The notes under the pieces are model-generated. The model searched no databases and was not told the origin of the DNA. It saw only the letters and a program-made list of their open reading frames with translations. This document shows positions 11,921-24,093 of a stretch of DNA of 64,000 nt, one piece after another. Position 1 is the stretch's first letter. The number at the start of each line of letters is the position of its first letter. The DNA is from Euphorbia lathyris (taxonomy: Eukaryota; Streptophyta; Magnoliopsida; Malpighiales; Euphorbiaceae), in the NCBI RefSeq assembly GCF_963576675.1, contig NC_088910.1:62384531-62448530 (forward strand). Reading direction: 5' to 3'. The position numbers and the translations under genes were made by a program.

Positions 11921-12577
11921 CTATATTAAAAAAAACATAAAAATAATTCAAATATAATCATCCATAACAAATAATAAAACATATTCGACATATTATTCGA
12001 TCAAATAGTTTTTCATAACAAAAATATTTAAAAAAATCAAAATATTCAAATAAAAATAAAACATTCAATGGAAAGCACTCTTCCAAGCATCTCCATTGGA
12101 GATGCTCTTAGTTGTTAGCATTTTAATGAGTATTTTTTTTAAATGTATTAATAACACACTAAATAGCTTAACATAATGATGTTTGGAAGGTCTAATATGA
12201 CAGTTAAAACCGATCTTTTCAAATTTTCGATAACATAGGGATAAAATTGATCTTACTTTGGAAATTAGGGTTAAATTTAGGTAATTTTGTATGTTGGGGC
12301 AAAATCTGCACTTCTCTGAAAATGTTAGAATCAAATTTGGCGCATAATCCAAACATATATTAATGGGTATATTTATGAGTATTTGGATGGGTAACCTTAA
12401 CGGTAATGAGTTGAGTATCTTCATGGCAGGGGATAACTTCCCGAACCATCTCCAAAAACGGGAATAATTTTCTTCCTCATTCTCGACTTGAATGAAAACA
12501 GATACTAGAAATTTCCCGACCTAAATATAGTTGGACCAATAATAGGTATGAGTATTATGACCACCATCGCTAAATCT
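11921..12577. other. Intergenic AT-rich DNA
   Basis: No gene is supported. A small perfect hairpin (arms AGCATCTCC and GGAGATGCT with a 3-base loop) near 12085-12110 resembles abutting ends of plant MITEs. The 119-codon minus-strand frame at 12065-12424 has low-complexity composition and no family resemblance. Confidence 0.5.
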
Positions 12578-13437
12578 GAGATTTTATGAGAGGATCTTGG
12601 ATCTCCAACTCAATTAAGAACCCTTCGTACAATATTGCCAAGTGTCTTTCATTTATCCACATCGCAATTAAAAAAACTCATTAATCATTAAACAAAATGT
12701 TTAATACTTTTTCATCTATCCTTTTCTACCCTTCCAGAACCACGGTTCTCCATTTGTCGTCATCGCCCTCGCTGTCGCTCTTCACTGTTTGTAAAAGCTC
12801 TAACCGGTTCAAACAAACTCAATTAAACTTTCAACAAAACACCTAATTCAACATGATTTTTTCACTCTACTATGGTTCAAGAATTACCCAATTAAATAAG
12901 GAATAAAACAATTAAGGATCAAAGACCCTTCAACTTTGCGAGCTTTATGTAATTCTGACGCATTAGGCCTCTGAATCCCCTAATTGTTTTGCATATCTAA
13001 ATTAGAGAAGTCCAAGAATTTATTGCTGATTTGAAGGATGATTTAGTCCGTAAATGGACAATCACAAAACTGGAAAGGTCTATGGTCAAAGGAAGCAAAT
13101 ATTAGTTTGAGCTTAGAAGCAATTTAATTGTAATTTTAAGTTTATAGTTTCAATTCATTCTCTTTCTTTCATATAATATAATATAATATATTGATCAGTT
13201 CCATTCTGCTCATTGTTTGCTCCAAAAGATTGAATTTGTAATGGATAATGTTATCATAATGTTGTTAATTAATATTGTGCTTGAGTCAATTTTGGTATAA
13301 GTGGAGGAGAAAGGGCTCGGTAACAAACAGAAAGATAGAAGAAGCAAAAAGTTTTTTCGTATTGTGATGTGGATAAATTGAATAAACTTGACAGTATTTA
13401 GAGGGTCCTTAATTGAGTTGGACATCTATAAAATCCA
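12578..13437. mobile_element. MULE-type MITE, 860 bp
   Basis: The 9-bp direct repeat GCTAAATCT occurs at 12569-12577 and 13438-13446. The ends are inverted repeats of about 100 bp: left GAGATTTTATGAG and right (reverse complement) TGGATTTTATAGA, followed on both sides by CCAACTCAATTAAG and a shared TTTATCCACATC block. It has no transposase. Confidence 0.85.
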
Positions 13438-13446
13438 GCTAAATCT

Positions 13447-15437
13447 TTCCCCTTTCATTTTTATATGACCAATGGGAAATCGCTACTTGTCCAGTCGTGG
13501 AAGGATGTCGTATTCCTTCCTATACAAGTACATCAAAGTACTGGGCTTTTCCAATGTCACATTTCAATCATAAGGTATTATGTAATTTTACGTTTTCATA
13601 TTTAAGGGATAGATATTGCTGTTCTGTTTTTTTAAAGAAAAAATCAAAATTAGTGAAATATGTTTATAATTAAATTACAATTCAGAATATTAAAACAATC
13701 TTTATGTTATCTACTGAAGAGAAAGTGTATAAGGAGCCAAAAGCCCACTAAGAAGCAAACACCCATTCTATAGCCTAAGAAAATGGATCCACCAAACGGG
13801 CCATACTAGTTGTCCATAGAAAAATTTACAAAGAAATTCAAATTTGAAAAAGTAACTACAATTTTGTTTCGATTACTATTTTCAACTATATCATGGCCAA
13901 TAATATTATAACAGTTAAACAAAATATACACCTTCGCTGCTCTTTTTCAATAACTGCTTAGTATATTATTTGACATTTGGAAAATAAAAGTTAATATTTT
14001 TGATTTATTAAAAATTAAATTTCCAACATTAACAAAATAATAATATTATTATTATTTATGCTTTTCATGTAAACAATCCTTGTCCATATAAGCTAAACAC
14101 TTGAAGAATGGATAAGCTGATAGATAGGAGACCTTACCTAAACGCTAACAACATAGGGCGAGTTTTGTATGGGAAGAGGAAATTAAAGGAGCTTAGACGG
14201 TTAGAGAAAGCTAATTGCCGGTGGTGGATTCTCAGAGAGACAAGAGATATGGGTTGAGAGAAATGTTCTTTGAGAGAAGATGAAAAAAGAGAATAATGGA
14301 ACATGCGATTTTAAAAATAATCTAAAATTCTAAGATTAAATATTGTTTTCTTTTATATATAAGGAAAAATAAAGAAAAATATATAAAAAAATGGAAATTT
14401 ATGTAGAAATTCATTTTTAAAAAACTATTTACAACTATATCAAGTCATAATTTTGAATTATGTCAAATTAATAAAAATCATTAAAGGATTAAAGTATATA
14501 AAAAAAGGCTAAAAGGCCCAGAGCCCAGACAGCTAGGCCCATAAATTGGAAGTACAATAGAGTAATGGATCTTAGTGTCCTAGAATCCAAAACAAAAGCG
14601 TCGCTTTCCAATTCCAACTGTGTTATAGTTAACGGTGTTGAGCAATGCTTCGTTTGCCATTACTCCTAAAATTAGGGGCTGAATCTACCCATTTTCTCAA
14701 GGATACACTGCCCCACACACACAACCCCTAAATCCTTTTGTTTCCCCCTTTAACTAAACACAAATGCCCTTTCTTCTATTTTATTTTATTTTATTTTTGG
14801 TGCATGCATTCTTCAACTTCACACAACACTTCATAATTTATATACACTAAATTATTATTCTTTCCGATTTCTTTCAAGATTTCATAAACATTTGTGAATG
14901 TCTAATTTGATACCATTTTATTATATCAAATTTCAGAAGGGAATGAGTCCCAACCGCTTCAACTAACAGTTTAATTTATTGGTATGATTAAATTATATAT
15001 TTACGTGACTATTTCTATAAATGTGAGCATCAAATCAAATAATGAGGATGTTAATAAAATATGTGCAGTTAAAAAAAAAAAAGATGTATAGTAACATAAA
15101 AGTTGTATAGAGTTAGGTAGGTGACAAATTTCAATCATTATCGATGTAGAAATAATATCTAACAAAAAAAGATGGGATAGTTTACCTAGCTATTTTGATT
15201 CACATACTGTAAGATGCTTCTAACTCATGTCATCTTCCATATGTCCTTTCCCAATTATTTCCTTCCTTTTCAATTCTATCAATGACAACTACTACTACAA
15301 CATTACACTATAATAATTATAAATTTTCCTTTCATATGATCATACCTTATTTAAATGCCACAATCAACCACATATTGTTATACAAACTAAAAAAGGAGAG
15401 AATTTAAGAAAAGCAAATATTTATTTATGTATTTGAG
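13447..15437. other. Intergenic region downstream of the bHLH gene
   Basis: AT-rich DNA with an ATAAT microsatellite (13171-13190 lies just upstream, in the MITE) and an AAT/ATT run near 14038-14056. No coding exon was recognised. The 3' UTR of the bHLH gene should occupy the top end; minus-strand AATAAA-like sequence lies at 15417-15428, just beyond the stop codon. Confidence 0.5.
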
Positions 15438-16377
15438 TCAAAGGGCCCAGTCCGTTGAGTGGAAATAATTAGGAGGTCCTCCATATTCCATCCTCTCCAT
15501 TTCTTGTAATTCATATGCATTTGTCGCCTAAGGGGTTAAAGGATTAATATAAGATTATTTGGGCAGATATCTTAAAAAAAAAAGATAAACTAATTAATTA
15601 CCTGCTGCTGCTGCTGTATTGTTTCCAAATTCTCTCTCTCCAAGTTGAAGTTGAAGTCATAGTGCATACTAGCTGCTGAAAGTTTCATGGACAGAAACTG
15701 GGAAAACAAAAACTAGAATTAACATAAGATTAAAAACAACATAATTATTGGGGTGTGGGGGGACTAACTTCAATCTGATTCTGAAGTGAGTGAACATAAT
15801 TAATAATGACGTCCAGCATAACAGCCATTCCCATTGTCTGCAAAGATATTAAGTTATGAATTGAAGAATATAAAATTGAATTATAACAAGTACCCTACGT
15901 ACCTTGTAGCATCCTGGAACAAGGTCCTGTAAGCTCCTAAGTTTCTCATTGATTTTCTCTCTTCTTACCTATATATATATATATTTGATTTGATGATATT
16001 AAAATGAATAATGGAAGGATTGAAAATAATAATAAAAAAAGTGAAAAAGGAGATACCCTTTCAGCCAAACTGTGAGTATCAGTAGCTTGGCCTCTTTTAG
16101 CTCTGACATGAATAACTTCTTTAGGCATCTCCATTTGTTTGTCTTCCTTTCTCTTTCTTTTTCTTCCACCATTATTAGTCTGCATGCACTAATATATATA
16201 ATTATACAAGGAATGAAACGTGGTTAATTAATTATATGTAATTACCTTAATATTGTTGTTTGGACAGGGAGAGTTGAGAGAGAGATGATCGGAAGAAATT
16301 AAGAATTGTGGATCATCTGTTGCTGTGGCCAACAAATAATCAGATGAGGAAGAACAAGAGTAAGAGTAAGAGTTCAT
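15438..16377 (-). CDS. bHLH transcription factor, BEE1/BEE3-like (six exons)
   Basis: A nuclear DNA-binding regulator of the plant bHLH group containing the brassinosteroid-responsive BEE proteins. Coding exons on the minus strand: 16377-16246, 16179-16057, 15968-15903, 15837-15769, 15697-15602 and 15527-15438. All five introns are GT-AG and keep one frame, giving about 191 residues. Exon 2 has a basic stretch (GGRKRKRKEDK) and VIHVRAKRGQATDTHSLAER, the bHLH basic region with the H-E-R residues that contact an E-box. Exon 3 is helix 1 and loop ending VPGCYK, exon 4 is helix 2, exon 5 continues with FLSMKLSAAS and a Gln run, and exon 6 ends in FHSTDWAL. Helix 2 reads MLDVIINY where the family usually has MLDEIINY. 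The start is the first ATG not preceded by an in-frame stop; BEE proteins are usually nearer 260 residues, so an upstream exon is possible. The family match is by motif recall. Confidence 0.88.
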
Positions 16378-16862
16378 CTCTTCTGAGTTGACGTTTTGTA
16401 GCTTCCTACTCACCCATCACTCTATTAAATAACTCTACCTCTTGTGGAAGCCCACCTCTTCATTTTGCATTTTTTATTTAATTATTTCTACTTCATGCTC
16501 ACCAATGTTTTAAGATTACAAAATATTTTACTATATCAGGAAACCCAGCCTAGATCAAAACCTTAATTATTTCATGCCACCTCACATTTCAATCAATAAA
16601 ACATTAATATTATCTAATTTATTATATACTTTTTACTTAATTATATATATATAATTTTTAAACTTATAATATAAACTCTAAACCCTACAAGCTAAACGTT
16701 TAACTCTAATTTATAAACTATAAACTCCAAAAACAAATATAACACTTTACATTAAATTACTATTCAACCTAAAAAGTTACTCCTTTCAAACCCCACAAAT
16801 CTCATTTTACACCTCAAAAACTTTGTATCTTTGTGGCATAGTTGATAAAATTTCAGGCACCT
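16378..16862 (-). promoter_or_regulatory. Upstream region of the bHLH gene
   Basis: Between the chosen ATG and the LINE remnant there are only about 480 bp. A TATA-like TTATTTAATAG on the minus strand (16432-16422) lies about 45-55 bp upstream of the ATG. A short frame ATG-GGT-GAG-TAG at 16417-16406 could act as a tiny upstream ORF if transcription starts before it. Confidence 0.4.
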
Positions 16863-17389
16863 ATGGCAGGGCATTTGACAATAGTCAAGGCTGTTATCGT
16901 TGGTGCTTTTCTAAGAAGTGGTCGGTTAAACTTCTTAAGCGCTTTAATAGATACATTCAGAACTTCATATGGTGTGGTTCTATCACGTAACGAAATTTGG
17001 TGACTGTACCTTGGCAGGACTACGGTAAACCTATTCGACAAGGGGGTTTGGGTGTTAAGTAGCTGGACACTTTTAACTTGGCTCTATTTAGGAAGCTCGC
17101 TTGGGGTCTGGTATGTGGTAAAACGTTGTGAAGTCGCTTGCTTCAGTCTGGAGCTCGGTTAAGGTAGCTTATGGGCTTCTTCGGCAACACTACTTATGAC
17201 AAATTGTAGGGTATTCGGATCTTAACTTTTGGACATCGGAATGGATGAATTCGCAAGTCTATATTCAAGCGCATATGGTACCTTCTCGTCACTTAACAGC
17301 TCCGGTTTCAGATTTTTTGGATGGTGTGGATTGCGTGAATTTGCCCACCCTCCCACAGACGTTGCTGAAGAAAATAACTTCAGCAACAC

Positions 17390-18544
17390 TGATAACTTGT
17401 GAAAAAATCATTGATCGGAGCACTTCCCTGTGAGATACCGTTGGGATCGGCCGGGGATACTCTGATGCCAAAGTTAGTAATATTTCTGAGAATAAACTAT
17501 AATCACAAAAGTAGAGAATCAAAATGTGTACCTCAATGCCTTGGGATGTGAGGCTATTTATACTAGGATACCTGTAACCATCGAACTAGTAACTAGAAAG
17601 CCTTCGATTAATGCTCTTTTAATGAGTAGTTATTACACTATTCATGTCTGGCTGTTAGCTCATTTATGGAGTTGTTTCTAGTCATTAATGGCTTCAGTTT
17701 CCATGTGGGAAGACGATGCCGACATCCTTGGGCGAATCAACGCTAGATGGAGGGTCTTCCAAGATTTGGCAGTTGCGGACCTCCTTAAGGCGTTTGGCCT
17801 TTACGAGGCATATCTAGAGATCAAGGATCCTTTGTGGCATGTGACTTGCTTCATACGCCATCTGGCTGGCGGACATTTGGTCACGATCGATGTCTAAATG
17901 CTTATTCAGTCCTTTTAGCATCTTTGTATCTACCCGGGAGATTCGTCGGGGGATCCTTATCCATAAGAATATTGATGGAGGATCCTTCATCCTTTGTCTA
18001 ATTATTATGCTTTTTCCCCATGTATGATATTTGGATGTTATAGAGATGTAGATGAACACTCATGTCATTACTCATCTTTAATTGCTATCAATTCTCTATT
18101 AATCCCAGCATTTATCCTTGAAACCCTCAAAGTTGGGGTATTCGAACAGTCAAGTCTTTATTCCCCTTAATGGCATTAATTGCCATTTAATTGTATTTAT
18201 TCCCATTCATGGATGGTTATAAGGGCGCCTTTTGGTATTCTTAGAACCGTCGAGGCGTATATATGCTCTCCTTGAGAATAATGGCTGGTCTCCATTACTC
18301 GCTCTCATCGGGCGTATCTTGTTATGGCGTGTCTCGTCATGGTCCACGTGGCGTGGCATAATGCTAGAGACTCATTCATTTTTTTCATTATTTGCATATT
18401 CATCCATGCATTAATCCTGCATTAATTATCATTAATTCCACATTAATCATGCATAAATATCTCTTTTAGAAGGAATAATAATTTGCCATTATTTCTATTA
18501 ATTTTCTCTTATTCCTCATTCAAGAATACTTTGGGTTGTTATCA
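17390..18544 (-). mobile_element. Solo Gypsy LTR (Tat-like), minus orientation
   Basis: The target duplication is AACAC at 17385-17389 and 18545-18549. The termini are inverted: TGATAAC at 17390 and GTTATCA at 18538-18544, as in the LTRs of the tandem array (TGATAACATC to TGTTATCA). The 17430-17480 segment, on the minus strand, carries GCATCAGAGTATCCCC then GGCCGATCCCAACGG, the same conserved block. It splits the LINE between its reverse-transcriptase end and its zinc-binding domain. Confidence 0.85.
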
Positions 18545-19119
18545 AACACAAAGCGGTGAGGAACTTGATTTTTGTATTTGGAAGGCTGCTGAAGATGGCG
18601 ATTTCATAGTCAAACTTTTTTACCAATGGTTATGCTCGGAACCAACGTGGCATGCAATTTTTAAATTTCTCTGGCAGGTATTTATCCTACCATCTCGGTC
18701 TCTTCTTTGCTGGACGGCGTTCCGTGGTTAGTTGGTGACTCAAGAGCTTCTCCGGCAGCGTGGTATCCCGTTAGTATCGCACTACTACTTGTGGCAATAT
18801 CACAGTGAGACACTTCTACACTTTTTTTATTGACTATCAGTTTGCTAAGCAGGTTTGGAATATCATTGGCTATCTATTCGAAATTACGATGGTTTTGGAT
18901 ACAAACCTTACGGAATTCTTGCAAAAGGCGGCAATCCAGAGGTTCAGTTCCCAGATAGAGTCTCTGTGGGTTAGTGTCGTGGTGCATGGGGTATGGGTTA
19001 TCTGGAAGATGAGGAACAATTGCTTATTTGAGAATGTCGAGCCTTATATTCACCTATCACTCCGACTTCTTTGGGCACAGATTTTCGATTCTCAATCTCT
19101 ATGGACAAATAACGAAGTT

Positions 19120-19530
19120 TAACTTCGAAGGAAGTTTGTTTTTAGGCCCTAAAACATGCAAAACACACAAAAACTACTTAAAACATCATAAACTAAACTA
19201 GACACGACGCAACAAAAATTTGAAAAATTTATACAAGTTTTTGTAAGTTTGTCTCCTCACACTTAAAATTTGCAATAAGTTCCAACATTGCAATTTTATC
19301 AAGAAAGTGCACATGTAAAGAGTTAGGGAGAAGAAGACAACTTACTGATCGGTCGGGGGCTAGGGCCACTGCATATTGTAGCGGGCATAATAGTCCTCCG
19401 CTACATACTCAAGTCCAGATAACCTCTGATACATGATATGATCAAATGTCGTGAAGCGTTGATCCATATGTTGAACAATAGCATAGGTTTGGCGGTTGAG
19501 ATTTCGCATCTCATTTATCATGTTGCTCAT
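19120..19530 (-). mobile_element. Fragment of a Gypsy 3' internal region inside the LINE
   Basis: This stretch does not fit the LINE frame. On the minus strand 19525-19370 gives a short open segment (NLNRQTYAIVQHMDQRF, then MYQRLSGLEYVAEDYYA) reminiscent of proteins in the 3' part of Athila-group elements. The remainder is non-coding. Boundaries and target duplication were not found; assignment is by resemblance only. Confidence 0.35.
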
Positions 19531-20482
19531 TGACTATAGTTGAGCCTGAACCATCGGCCCTTGAGTGCGGACCTATTACAAAAGGGCTTTATGTGGAATT
19601 CAGTCATCGAACTGGGTATTTTATATACTTTGTGGATGTAGCCTTGGTTGAGACATGCTCCCAAAATCTTAACAGTTTGTTGGCAGGCCCCTTCGCGGGG
19701 CTGGATCAAGGTTAATACATATTCCTCGGTCATTGCAGGCACGGCCAGATGCGGAGGCATTTTTTTGGGATGGCTCAGATGGTTCCACCGGTTCATTTGC
19801 CTTCCCCTCAGCATATCAGTTTGCACACCTTGTGGAATTAGAGGCAGCATTACACCGGATCTAGGTTGCTCACTCCAGCGGTTGGACGTCACTTTGGCTT
19901 GAAAGCGACTCAACTTACGTCATCTCGTGTCTCAAACTTTGCATCGGGCCGATTCCTTGACAGCATCATCGTAAGTGGCGATGTAGCCTTAATCTCGCAG
20001 ATTAAATGCATCTTGTGGTCTCACATGTTTCTCGAGAAGGTAACATGGTCGCGGGAGTACTTACAGGAATGGGTCGGTGCTGCAGTTTCATGGTGGGATT
20101 TCAGGGTTATGGACAATCATATAGATCGAGCAATGTATCGTTTTTCTTAGCAACTTTCTTTATCTTTCTGTAACATTTTGATTCTTTGATTTATATATAT
20201 TTTTATGTTCGGGTCCTTGGTCGCTGTGAAAGTGCTAACCTAGTTGGGATGTCCTGGCACCTGGCTCCCCTTCTTCACTTTTAATTTAAATAAAAACTAG
20301 TTTAAAAAAATAAAAAGTAACTGGTTTCAAATTTGATTAGTTTAACTTCTGAAGAAAATATATTCAGTCAATTAATTGATAATAAATATTTATTTTTTAA
20401 TATCAATAGTTTTCTTTACATGAACCGGTATGATTCCTACTTTAGTTTGGTTGAGTGCACTATTCTAGAAACATAATGAGGT

Positions 20483-21216
20483 CAAGGGCGGATCCAGAGG
20501 GGGTGGGGAGGGTCGGCCGACCCTCCGGCCCTCCGAAACACCCTTGACGAACAGTGGTTTAGTCCGAAGCAGCCCCCCAAAATAATTAAAATTAGTACTT
20601 ATAATATAGAATGTAATTATATGACATAAAACTAAGTTTGCATAGTTGGTTGCAGTGATAATCAAATAAACCTCCACATCCAAATTGGTCTAAGCTAGAA
20701 TCTCCATCTATTCACTTTTTATCTCATTTTAATTTTTTTCCTTAAATCTTATTCTCCTTTAAAAATATCAATATTACTACCTAATTATCATTTTTAATCA
20801 TTATTAACCTCATTCTCATTTATTATTTTTAATTGTATTTTTTTAGTTACAAAATTCATGACCGAGAAGACAATTTGATGAATAATTTCTCTAATTGACC
20901 AAACTTGTCAATGTTAGGGATAAAATTATTTTTGGCTGCCAACGTTAAGGGTAAAATTGCATCATTTTAGACGTTAGGTGTAAAATTGTTCGTAGGTATA
21001 ACGTTAGAGTATTTTTGCACCTTATCCTTACTTTATATTGAAGCTTAGTTATTTTGCACCTTAATGTTTCCAATTATGATCAAATTTACTCTATATTATC
21101 AAAAATTTGAAAATTTTGATTTGACTACTATGAATCAAAGCCTTAAGTCGTTATTAAGAAAAAAAATCTTCATGCAATGGAGCTCATCCGGACTTTGAGC
21201 TCTGGCTCCGCCACTA
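20483..21216. mobile_element. hAT-like non-autonomous element
   Basis: The ends are CAAGGGCGGATCCAGAG on the left and, reverse-complemented, TAGTGGCGGAGCCAGAG on the right, a short terminal inverted repeat. The flanks are AATGAGGT (20475-20482) and AATAAGGT (21217-21224), an 8-bp duplication with one mismatch, which fits the hAT superfamily. There is no transposase. An ATTTTTGCACCTTATCC segment at 21014-21030 resembles a MULE terminus and may mark a further nested remnant. Confidence 0.7.
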
Positions 21217-21630
21217 AATAAGGTTATCAAATTATTATTGTAATAAAACTCCAAACTAGTAAAAATTGAGTTTGTACATGGGAGAAATTTTACTATACGT
21301 CTTATGTACCACAACATCCGTGCATCAAACCAATAATATAATATTATATTAGTTATCAAACAATACAACATTAACATTAACACTGCATTAATTACATATT
21401 TTGAGTTCAGGTATATAAAATCACAAATCCTAAGTAATATGAAATGGTAGAGTAGATATGGAAATAATGTGGTGTGATGGGTGGTATGGTAAAATTTATA
21501 GTGTTGATTGACAGTTATGCAAATTAAAATTGGAGAATGCAATATATTGATGGGCTTGATTTGATTAACATGTATGGGGAGTTCTTGGAAATGACATGAT
21601 TTGTGATAGCTATTAATTTTCATTTTATAA
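21217..21630. other. Intergenic AT-rich DNA
   Basis: No family resemblance was found. A 162-codon minus-strand frame (21623-21135) overlaps this stretch and the hAT-like element, and its composition (His, Ile, Leu, Tyr-rich) is what AT-rich non-coding DNA gives by chance. Confidence 0.4.
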
Positions 21631-21956
21631 GAGCATTTTAGTGCTGGATTGTAAACCCTGTAACTTTTTAGGTGCTAAAATTAGAGTGGGTTGTTATGTC
21701 AAAATTATATAGAATAAAAAAAAAGTTTAATTAATATACAAGGACTAGAAATGTAAATTTCTGGAAAGCGGTAGGAACTAAAATGGTAAATTGTCTCTCA
21801 CTCACTTACCTCTCCATGCCTTTTCTCATAATTGTTTAAAGAAAAAGGTTATTATTAACTTTGGTAACACGTCAACTTTAGTGATAAGGTCCATAGTGGT
21901 AGTTTGTAACCAATCACTACAAAGTTAGAACCAAATAACTCCCACTAAAAATGCTT
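21631..21956. mobile_element. Tourist-like (PIF/Harbinger) MITE
   Basis: The ends GAGCATTTTAGTG and, reverse-complemented, AAGCATTTTTAGTGGG are inverted, and TAA flanks both sides (21628-21630 and 21957-21959). A 3-bp TAA/TTA duplication is typical of PIF/Harbinger elements. The size, 326 bp, also fits. Confidence 0.65.
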
Positions 21957-22937
21957 TAAGCATGGTCGTGTGTATATATGGAGGGCTAAGTTTCACTTAT
22001 GCTTTTCACTTTCAACCTTTTACTTTACCTCCCTTTTTCTTCACTAAAAGATGCTAATTTATAAAAAAAAAAAAAAACAACAACAAATATTTCAGTTATT
22101 TGTTTTTCTAAGTTTTTATTAAATTTTTTTTATCTTCTAAATAGACATATTAAGTTTTCAATTTTAAACTTTTATTTGTATTAGACCTCTCACAGGTGAA
22201 TTAACAAAGCTTAATATATCATGCGTGTCTGTTTAAAAAAAAATATATATATATCATATGTGTAAAAATTAAGTATTAAAAGTTTGATATATCTATCTCA
22301 AACACCACAAGCTTAATCAAGAAAAAATGAAGAGGTCATAAGCTTGATAATTATTAGAAAACGATTATACCCGTTTGAATTTTTCTAAATCTACCTCAAT
22401 TTTTTTTTTTATTGATTCCATAATTTTACTCTTAATCATCCTTCAATTTATAGTTGTGGATAGCACTTTTTTTATTATTGTTTTTTATAGATTTTTTTTT
22501 GAAGAAATTCAATGTTTTTTTTATCAAATTTTGAAAAGATTAATATAATTAACTGGTTATTAAGATAAAAATTAATTCTAGAAAATACAAATTATGTGAA
22601 AATTCAACAACATATTTTATTAAAATTAATTTTTCTAAACAAATATTTAAATGTGAAAAATTGAGTTAGGTATAAATTAAATAAGATAAATATGAAAAAT
22701 GATAAAATACTGTTAGAGATAATTTAAATAATATCATTATTATTTATTATTATCTCTCAATATTTTTTAGTATATATTTTGTTAATATTTTTTAAGTGTT
22801 ACATATTATCTTGGTTTCTATCTTTTACCCTTACCTATATCTACATCTATATCACAATCAATATACTTTCCAAATTAAGGGAAATTCTTGTTACTCTCAT
22901 ATTCTATCTTAATCTCTCTCAATCTCCTAGTTTATCA
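21957..22937 (+). mobile_element. AT-rich DNA, probably containing the 5' LTR of an old Copia element
   Basis: The right end must be the LTR of the Copia element whose primer-binding site starts at 22938, because ...TAGTTTATCA ends there. The left edge was not found. Poly-A and poly-T tracts are common. No gene is visible. Confidence 0.4.
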
Positions 22938-22949
22938 TGGTATCATAGC
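22938..22949 (+). other. Primer-binding site of the old Copia element
   Basis: TGGTATCATAGC differs by one base from the initiator tRNA-Met primer site TGGTATCAGAGC. It sits between an LTR-like end and the gag region below. Confidence 0.65.
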
Positions 22950-22962
22950 AAAACACACCTTA

Positions 22963-23291
22963 GAGTCTGCTTGGATGAAAGTTTCATAAGGTTCATTAAA
23001 GGGAGGGGAATGGAGGGGAAGGGAAGGGAGGGGAGGTTAATTAAAGGAAGGGGAAGGGAATGGAGGGGAGATTAGAGAACCTCCAGATCCCACCAATTTG
23101 GTGGGACTGAAATTGGAGGTTTTTGAACCTCCATTTAACCCTCATTTAACCCTCATTTAAACTTAAACTCCTTCCCAAGTAAGGTTAAGCAAGGTTAGAA
23201 AAATAACCTCCATTTAAACTCATTCCCAAGCAAGGTTACACAAATAATCTCCCTTTAATTAACCTCCATTAACCTCAATCCAAGCAGACCC
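22963..23291. mobile_element. Tourist-like (PIF/Harbinger) MITE in a Copia leader
   Basis: The ends are GAGTCTGCTTGGAT and, reverse-complemented, GGGTCTGCTTGGATT. A TTA duplication lies at 22960-22962 and 23292-23294. The interior has a strand-asymmetric G-rich half and a complementary C-rich half (GGAGGGG against CCTCCATT). It separates the Copia primer-binding site from its gag. Confidence 0.85.
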
Positions 23292-23343
23292 TTACTTTCC
23301 ATCTTCTACCGCCAGTGAACCCCTACCTCTTTTATTGGATTCT

Positions 23344-24093
23344 ATGGCAAACACATTTCTTTCGACCTATAGCCTATCTCGATCGGCTATTTTTACCACT
23401 TCGGCAACTGGAGTTGCACCGTCCACCACTGTCTCTGTTCCACCCGCAACCCTCCCGGCTCCTATTTCTATCCCACCCGCAACCATCCATGCTTCCTTAT
23501 CGCAGACCAACTGTTCTTCTATGGTCGAATCTGAGTATACTTTAATAACCGCAACCGACTCGTCTCAGTTTTCCCTTCATCCATGGAATTTTCTATCGCC
23601 CTTTTCTCAACCCGAAAATTCTCAATAAAATCATGTAACTGTTACCAGTTCATACCTCTTTTCTAATCTTGTTGCATCCTCGTTCCCTCAACTGATTACA
23701 CCCCCTCATGTTTCCTATCAACCCGGATCATGCATTGTTCAACCCACCCATATCCCACATTTGAATTTTCATCCCCCTAGAACCATTGATGAATCATTCT
23801 TCAAGCAATCTCATGTCATGCAAAATCCTATTTATTCTTTTCCCAGCAACATTATGTCTTAGCCTTCTACCCCTCCACCCTCGTCTACTTTTTCTCCCCC
23901 GCTCCACCAAATTTTATTCCATTACCTCATCAATCCATGTCCAATATTAATATTCACACTAAGTTGCATATTCACACTAAGTTGACACCCCATACTTATC
24001 GTAGCTAGAAGATGAGCATTGGAGCCATTTTGCAGTCTCATCGTCTGTTCAAACATGTCATCAACACTTTTCCTCCCCCACCTAAATATTTAC
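23344..24093 (+). pseudogene. Old Copia gag, N-terminal part
   Basis: From the ATG at 23344 the frame begins MANTFLSTYS and runs as a Pro/Ser/Thr-rich leader with stops. Close to 24000-24090 it reaches a conserved Copia gag segment (TPHTYRS, a stop, KMSIGAILQSHRLFKHV, then PPPPKYL). The sequence then breaks at the Sirevirus insertion and resumes at 58003. The joined order matches UBN2-type Copia gag proteins. Confidence 0.7.

Larger units (their letters stand above)
16863..20280 (+). pseudogene. LINE (L1-type) ORF2 C-terminal part, decayed and interrupted
   Basis: The visible modules follow the order of plant LINE ORF2 proteins. From 16863 there is the thumb-like end of reverse transcriptase (MAGHLTIVKAV, then RQGGLGVK, a stop, and LDTFNLALFRKLAW). 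After a solo LTR, 18550-19120 gives the RVT zinc-binding domain (FLWQVFILPSRSLLCWTAF, then FFDYQFAKQVWNII). From about 19690 the start of an RNase H-like domain appears (RGWIKVNTYSSV, then RCGGIF). Stops and frameshifts are frequent. The 3' end near 20280 is A-rich. The polymerase catalytic core is absent from the window. Confidence 0.8.

Noticed and set aside
12065..12424. A 119-codon minus-strand frame
   Set aside because: Its Leu/Ile/Asn-rich composition is typical of AT-rich non-coding DNA; no family resemblance.
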